Positions 5,364-6,166 of a DNA stretch of 6,166 nucleotides are shown piece by piece. The notes under the pieces were generated by a model, which was not told the origin of the DNA, made no database searches, and worked only from the letters and a program-made list of their open reading frames with translations. The stretch covers positions 1 to 6,166 of the forward strand of contig CALFNC010000034.1 of assembly GCA_937902605.1 (NCBI GenBank). The letters are read 5' to 3'. How positions within the stretch are numbered: position 1 is the stretch's first letter; every line of letters begins with the position of its first letter. The translations under genes were made by a program, and so were the position numbers. This DNA is from an uncultured Acidobacteriota bacterium (GTDB lineage: Bacteria > Acidobacteriota > Thermoanaerobaculia > UBA5066).

Positions 5364-5960
5364 CGCGCGACCCCCTTCTCTCCTCTGCCCGAGATGGAGA
5401 TTCTGTACTCCGTCCCGTCGAAAACGAAACGCTTCGCCACGGAGAAGTCCTCGGCCTTCCCGTCTCGCCCGGCCCGGCTGCCCGAGGTGGTGATCTCGAC
5501 GTCGAACCAGTCGGCGTTCGCGCCGGGAACGTAGCTCACCTCCGAGTCGAAGGCGTAGCAGGTGTCCTGATCCACGTCGCAGGCCCCACCGCTTCGGGCC
5601 GATCTGGACCAGACGGCCGTCCGGCGGCTTCCCGAACGACCCTATCCGGGCGATCTCGGGGGTCCGCACCGCCGCCTTCCAGCCGCCCGGGACCTTCTCG
5701 AACAACGCGCCGCCGATCGTCGGCGCCTGGCCGTGGGAGTCCCATCCCTCCGGGTTGGCCGCAGTAATCAGAAGGACTCTCTCGGGCGCGGTGTCGGGGA
5801 TCTCGTAGGCCCCTTCGACTGTCACGAGGGTGGGGGGGACGTCCGCCGGCTTCTGGACCGAGCACTCCCTCGCCTCATCCCAGTTCCCGTACAGGAAGGC
5901 CAATGCCGAGAGTGGGGCCAGGACGGTCAGGACGGTCAGGATTAGGAGCGCGGGTCTCAT
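5360..5960 (-). pseudogene. Secreted protein of unknown function, broken by an apparent one-base frameshift
   Basis: It begins MRPALLILTVLTVLAPLSAL, a clear signal peptide, at ATG 5960, whose ATG overlaps the GGDEF stop by four bases. The first frame looks genuine to about residue 125 (...RLVQIGPKRW). There it meets a G4 run (C4 at 5584-5587 on the plus strand) and then turns into Arg-rich nonsense. The other frame carries on sensibly as ACDVDQDTCYAFDSEV...SISGRGEKGVAR and stops at 5360-5362, overlapping the parA start. Removing one G restores a 199-residue protein (...KRWACDVDQDT...). I do not recognise the family. The mature part has a GSFGKPPDGRLVQIGPKRW stretch suggesting a small beta-rich domain, and an acidic segment with paired cysteines (CDVDQDTC). 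The G run may be a sequencing error, in which case the gene is intact. Confidence 0.7.
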
Positions 5961-6166
5961 GGCCGTCCATTCTCGCGCGGCGCCTCGATGTCGAACGGGA
6001 GGGCCGTCGCCGCGTTCTTGCCACGGCTTTTCGAGAGGTACATGGCCTCGTCGGCGGTCTGGAGAAGGCGCATCCCCGCGCGGAGAGGCGGCTCTTCGGG
6101 CTGGCGGTCCTGCCGGGGCTCCAGGGTGGAGACGCCGAGGCTGGCCGTGACGATCCCGCCGAGGTG
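5957..6166 (-). CDS. Diguanylate cyclase (GGDEF domain), C-terminal fragment
   Basis: The last 69 residues of a protein whose start lies beyond the right edge. HLGGIVTASLGVSTLEP, then LLQTADEAMYLSKSRGKNA, is the typical end of a GGDEF domain: the final beta strand with its S-L/I-G-V pattern, then the helix ADEAMY.SK..GKN. GGDEF proteins make the second messenger cyclic di-GMP from two GTP. The catalytic GG(D/E)EF motif and any sensor domain are outside the window, so activity cannot be judged. A somewhat long charged insert (EPRQDRQPEEPPLRAGM) separates the strand from the helix. The stop TGA overlaps the ATG of the next gene (ATGA), placing it at the head of the visible part of a three-gene cluster. 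Confidence 0.88.
   Translation of the reverse strand, partial: HLGGIVTASLGVSTLEPRQDRQPEEPPLRAGMRLLQTADEAMYLSKSRGKNAATALPFDIEAPRENGRP

Noticed and set aside
4554..5960. A single 468-residue secreted ParA protein
   Set aside because: The central third is out-of-frame Arg-rich sequence, ParA proteins are cytoplasmic, and a properly coupled ATG for ParA exists at 5363 with the upstream gene ending on it in another frame.

Overview
The window is 6,166 bases of very GC-rich bacterial DNA. It looks like one end of a draft, probably metagenomic, contig, because the first 20 bases are an Illumina sequencing adapter and not genome. The host is most likely an Acidobacteriota-type or similar high-GC environmental Gram-negative bacterium. 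That inference rests on codon use, with nearly every third base G or C, and on the kelch protein's style: WTWVSGS-type repeats followed by Cys-bounded modules of the 'C...LCL..GRF.V' type. No marker gene settles the taxonomy.

Layout. (1) Bases 21-275, minus strand: the first 85 residues of a 6-phosphofructokinase, cut by the contig end. (2) Bases 276-397: a divergent intergenic region rich in inverted repeats, including a perfect 12-bp palindrome. (3) Bases 398-1360, plus: an exported, C-terminally membrane-anchored zinc peptidase of the MA (gluzincin) type. (4) Bases 1516-1980, plus: a small N-terminally anchored helical protein of unknown function. (5) Bases 1981-2294: a convergent gap with two hairpins and what looks like the remnant of a lost gene. 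(6) Bases 2295-4355, minus (its real start is probably 4411): a secreted kelch-repeat protein with five near-identical repeats and two copies of a four-cysteine C-terminal module. (7) Bases 4412-4553: a leader holding a strong ribosome binding site and a possible promoter. (8) Bases 4554-6166, minus: a tightly packed cluster read from the right edge inwards, comprising the C-terminus of a GGDEF diguanylate cyclase, a secreted protein of unknown function that carries a frame break, and a ParA-family ATPase. Both junctions in this cluster are 4-base ATGA stop/start overlaps.

How the genes fit together. The GGDEF protein, secreted protein and ParA ATPase were probably made from one mRNA with translational coupling. 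The pairing suggests a link between cyclic-di-GMP signalling and ParA-type positioning at the cell surface, but there is no ParB and no direct evidence of a joint function. The peptidase, the small anchored protein and the kelch protein all face the cell envelope or exterior.

Two genes have single-base frame breaks at short G runs: the start of the kelch gene, and the secreted gene upstream of parA. The second break creates an artificial-looking 468-residue open frame that joins a signal peptide to ParA. Both should be checked against reads before either gene is called broken. I found no rRNA, tRNA, CRISPR array, transposase or phage gene. The best candidates for something little described are the GGDEF/secreted protein/orphan ParA cluster and the duplicated four-cysteine module.
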